NCBI GenBank assembly: GCA_023376005.1
Contig: CM042179.1
Span: forward strand, 19,806,770-19,870,769
DNA length: 64,000 nucleotides
Reading direction: 5' to 3'
Origin: Doryteuthis pealeii
Lineage: Eukaryota > Mollusca > Cephalopoda > Myopsida > Loliginidae
The position numbers were made by a program, and so were the translations under genes. The notes beneath the pieces were generated by a model that was given only the letters and a program-made list of their open reading frames with translations, made no database searches and was not told the DNA's origin. Shown here one piece after another: positions 60,846-64,000 of the stretch. Every line of letters begins with the position of its first letter. Within the stretch, counting starts at the first letter, position 1.

Positions 60846-61999
60846 AGAGAGAAAGGAGGTCAGAGGTAATAGAGGTAAAAGGTTATAAACTGGGAGGTCA
60901 ATTTAAACATTTTGTAGAATTGAAAATAATATATACACTACAAATTGTTTTGTTTAGAAAAATAAATTGATATATTTTTAGAGAAAGAATTTAATTACAT
61001 AATATTAATTTAATTCTAAAGTTAACGCTTACGTCAATTTAGAAAACACTACAGAATAAAAAAAGAAAAAGAAAAGAAAGTTTCCCCTGATTTTTTCACG
61101 GCTATTTTTAGAAAAAATAAAAAAATGTTGATTTTTAACATTTATTTTAAGCATAAAAGAAAAGGTATTACGTAACACCATGAAAAAGTAGATATATCAT
61201 ATCTACATTTTAAATTAAAAAATATATATATATCTGATATAATATCATTTTAAAAATAAATGTACTAAACAGAGAATGAAGATTTGGTAGCATCAGAAGG
61301 AACTATCTGCTCGAAAGTTTAAAATTTGAGACCTTACATTTAATATCTAAATTTAAATATTAGTTTATTATAAATACATTTGCTACAATATTATACTTGG
61401 TAACAGGATAATAATCAAAATCTTAAGTTAAATTTTTTTTAAAAAGAGAAAGTATTTTGACTCTTTGTATCTAAAAAGTTCAAATAATCATGAATAAAAT
61501 ATACTTAAAAAAAAAAATTCTAAGATAATAATTATGAATGTTAGTAATCAGTAATACAAATAAGGTCTTGTAGGATTACCTCCCTTGCTTACCAAAGGAT
61601 TTCTACTCAGGATTTCTACCATCATAGCATTTGCCATAGTGACACATCATGTTATAAAAGAAAAGGCATAAAGACAAATCTCTCTCTTTCCTCTAGATGC
61701 TATGAAATAAAGAACTCAGTCTCATTCGTCTGTACACATCTTGTTGTAAGGGCCTGGAACTATGCCATTCACATGCCATTCACATGCTAGATACACACAC
61801 TATGCGTTTATATACAATTCAACACAAGACAACTTTTCACACATAATTCCAAACACATTCAACCAACAAGGAAGAATCTTTACTAATTTCATATCTACAT
61901 ATCTACATATGTATCATGAAAGAACTATAAAAATCATTTAAAATTAAAAAAGGCTCAAGAAGATTTTGAAAACTTTAGAAAAAGAAGAATTAGAATAAG

Positions 62000-62840
62000 G
62001 TTCAATTAAAAGCAGGTGGGCAATCCCTGGCAGAAGTAAAAATTCAAAGAGGTATTCTCCAAGGAGAATCACTATCACCACTACTATTTATTATAGCAAT
62101 GATGTCACTCAATAATATACTTAGAAAATGTACAGGGGTTACAAATTCACTAACTTGCAAGAAAAATTAAACCACCTTATGAACATTGATGATATAACAA
62201 ATTTTTTGCAAAAAATGCAAAAGAACTAGAAATTCTGATACAAACCATTAGAATATACAGCCAGGATATAGGAATGGTATAAAGTGAATGTAGTAAACTA
62301 GCACAACAAGAATACAAAGCTAGGGATGACTGGGTTGGAAAGATGATCTACTGGGAATTATGCAAAAAACTAAATTTTGACCATACAACAAATTGGTATA
62401 TGCATAAACTAGAATCTGTTCTTGAAAATGAAATGCATACAATTCTCTGGGATTTTGAGATTAAGACAGACCACCTTATCCCACCCAGAAGACCAGACCT
62501 AGTATTGATTAACAAAAAACAAACAGAACTTGTCAACTGGTAGATTTTGCAGTTCCAGCAGATCACAGATGAAATTAAAGGAAAATGAAAAGATAGACAA
62601 ATACCTGGACCTTGCCAAAGAATTGAAAAAGCTGTGGACTATGTGGGGGAAAGAGATACCAATTGTAGTTGGCATTAGGAACGGTCCCAAAAAGATTGGA
62701 AAAAAGATTGGAGGAACTGGAAATCAGAGGAAGAGTTGAGACTATCCAAACAACAGCATTGCTGAAATTGGCTAGAATACTCAAACAAGTCTCCTCAGGT
62801 CTCCAGGACTTTTCTACAATTTGACTCAACTGTTCATCAG
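62000..62840 (+). pseudogene. LINE ORF2 relic with a large internal deletion
   Basis: First part: GQSLAEVKIQRGILQGESLS (about 62030), PLLFIIAMMSLNNILRKC and a DDI polymerase signature region at about 62190, then a LIQTIRIYSQDIGM-like piece. Near 62290 the sequence jumps to the C-terminal region: LAQQEYKARDDWVGKMIYWE (about 62310), the CKKLNFDH piece, WDFEIKTDHLI..RRPDL (about 62450), VDFAVPADH, GTVPKRLEKRLEEL and VETIQTTALLKLARIL (about 62740). Roughly 250 or more codons between the two parts are absent compared with full elements of this LINE type. A different type from those at 6638, 8430 and 20790. Confidence 0.85.
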
Positions 62841-63079
62841 ATTTTAACTCAACCTTTTTTTTACATATGTTGATCGACATTACCATTTTAACTTACTTCA
62901 GCCAACTTCACCATTCCAAGTTGATTTGACTGACCTCACCATTTCAATTCTTCCTGCCGGATTTCCTACAGAATAAAACTTCATTAATTGAAATCTTTAG
63001 TCATTCAAAGATTACTCATCATTTATTTTAACTTTAAAAACAAACTTTAACACTCCAAAATTGATACTTGATTTCATAA

Positions 63080-63650
63080 TACATCATTCAATAAGTCCTG
63101 GGCCTGACATATAGATGGCACCACTAATAAAAAAATCCATATAATTTTTATAAAGTAATAACTTTTAAATGGCATATGTCAAAATTTGAGCCCAATTGGA
63201 TATTAGTTTACAAATTACAATTATTTAAGGGAAGCTACTGTTGCAAATTTTCAAAACAATAGAAACGTCTGAATTTTGAATGTTGATAAAGCATTGCTCT
63301 TTCTGATGGGAAAAATACTGTTCAAGCCAAGCAAGGGCTTGATAAGTGTTATTCAGACTCTGCTCCTTCGGAAACAACGGTTAAGAGATGGTATGTGGTT
63401 GTACAGACACAAATGATGCTGAATGCTTAGGTCGCCCAAATTCGGCAGTTGTCCAAAAACACCAATAAACTCCACAAACTCCTTTTGGCCAATTGTAAAT
63501 TGAAGTTGTGTGAGGTAGCAGAGGAGTTGAAGATATCAGAAGGCAGTGTATTCACCATTTTGCATGAACATTTGTCGATGAGAAAGCTGTGTTCAAAGTG
63601 GGTGCCACGTTTACTCACAGTTGATCAAAAACAACAACGCAATTCAAACA
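63080..63650 (+). pseudogene. mariner transposase relic, N-terminal half only
   Basis: The left end near 63085 (ATTCAATAAGTCCTGGGCCT) looks like a mariner inverted repeat and 5' UTR. The coding relic starts near 63275 (LIKHC..LMGK), continues with a QAKQGLDKCYSDSAPSETTV-like piece and an in-frame helix-turn-helix part open at 63449-63650, with LCEVAEELKISEGSVFTILH, then LSMRKLCSKWVPRLLTVDQK, the linker before the catalytic domain. It stops before the D,D(34)D residues, so the catalytic half is missing. Confidence 0.9.
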
Positions 63651-63974
63651 AAGTTTCCTATTTATTTTTTTGTTTACACCTTTTTTCATAATGGGGAAAA
63701 TAACAATAATATGAATTCTCTCAGAACTTTTCTATATACATGCACCTATTCTGCTGACATATCATTATATATTGTTAAGTTACACATGCAATTACCTTGA
63801 ATTTATTCCTTATCAACTTATCAACACTCTGGTAACATTCAACAAACATAAGCTCATCTATAAAACATAATAACTTCAATGTTTTCTAGTTTTATAACAA
63901 TCACTTCAAAGCTTTACAAAAATGTGGCATTTCATTTTGAACAATGCTGCAATATAATGGTGGACATTTGAAAA

Positions 63975-64000
63975 TACACACACACACACACACACACACA
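63975..64000. repeat. CA microsatellite at the window edge
   Basis: At least 13 CA units, cut by the end of the window. Confidence 0.95.

Larger units (their letters stand above)
60846..64000. other. Flank upstream of the ZDHHC gene
   Basis: 60846-61990 is AT-rich. 61560-61930 may be the 3' part of an unidentified retroposon (higher GC, short CATTCACATGC duplication at 61771-61788). Then come a LINE relic (62000), a mariner relic (63080) and a terminal CA run (63975-64000). No second host gene seen. Confidence 0.75.

Overview
The window is eukaryotic, strongly AT-rich and dominated by introns and decayed transposable elements. It holds one recognisable host gene, on the minus strand and spanning almost the whole window: a DHHC-type protein S-acyltransferase of the ZDHHC2/15/20 group, closest by eye to ZDHHC15. 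I assembled it from ten exons whose reading phases and splice signals all agree. The start codon is at 60784. The last exon found lies at 144-237 and either ends at an in-frame stop at 144-146 (313 residues) or splices onward beyond the left edge. Nearly everything else lies inside its nine introns (0.7 to 17.6 kb), apart from about 3 kb upstream of the start.

The organism is an animal. The mix of several tRNA-derived SINE families, non-LTR retrotransposons, a CR1-like LINE end and IS630/Tc1/mariner transposase relics, together with long repeat-filled introns, suggests a lophotrochozoan, most likely a mollusc. This is inference; no single sequence proves it.

Layout (plus-strand coordinates; the gene reads right to left): 60.8-64 kb, upstream flank with a LINE relic and a 5'-truncated-catalytic mariner; 60.67-60.78 kb, exon 1; 58.3 kb, 27-bp exon 2; 40.7-58.3 kb, the giant intron 2 with SINEs, a CR1 end, a cluster of a 600-bp retroposon (called R1 here), a MITE and several perfect hairpins; 40.6 kb, exon 3; 34.2 kb, exon 4; 25.2 kb, exon 5; 20.65 kb, 33-bp exon 6 carrying the DHHC motif; 19.9 kb, exon 7; 13.2 kb, exon 8; 12.2 kb, exon 9; 0.2 kb, exon 10.

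No new multi-gene system is visible. The most notable structures are a 95/119-bp higher-order tandem array grown from a reverse-transcriptase segment inside a LINE (21996-23123), hammerhead-ribozyme-like cores inside two different tRNA-derived SINEs, perfect long-armed hairpins, a foldback arrangement at 31.4-33.3 kb, and a marked strand bias of poly(A) tracts. None of the LINE or transposase copies is intact.
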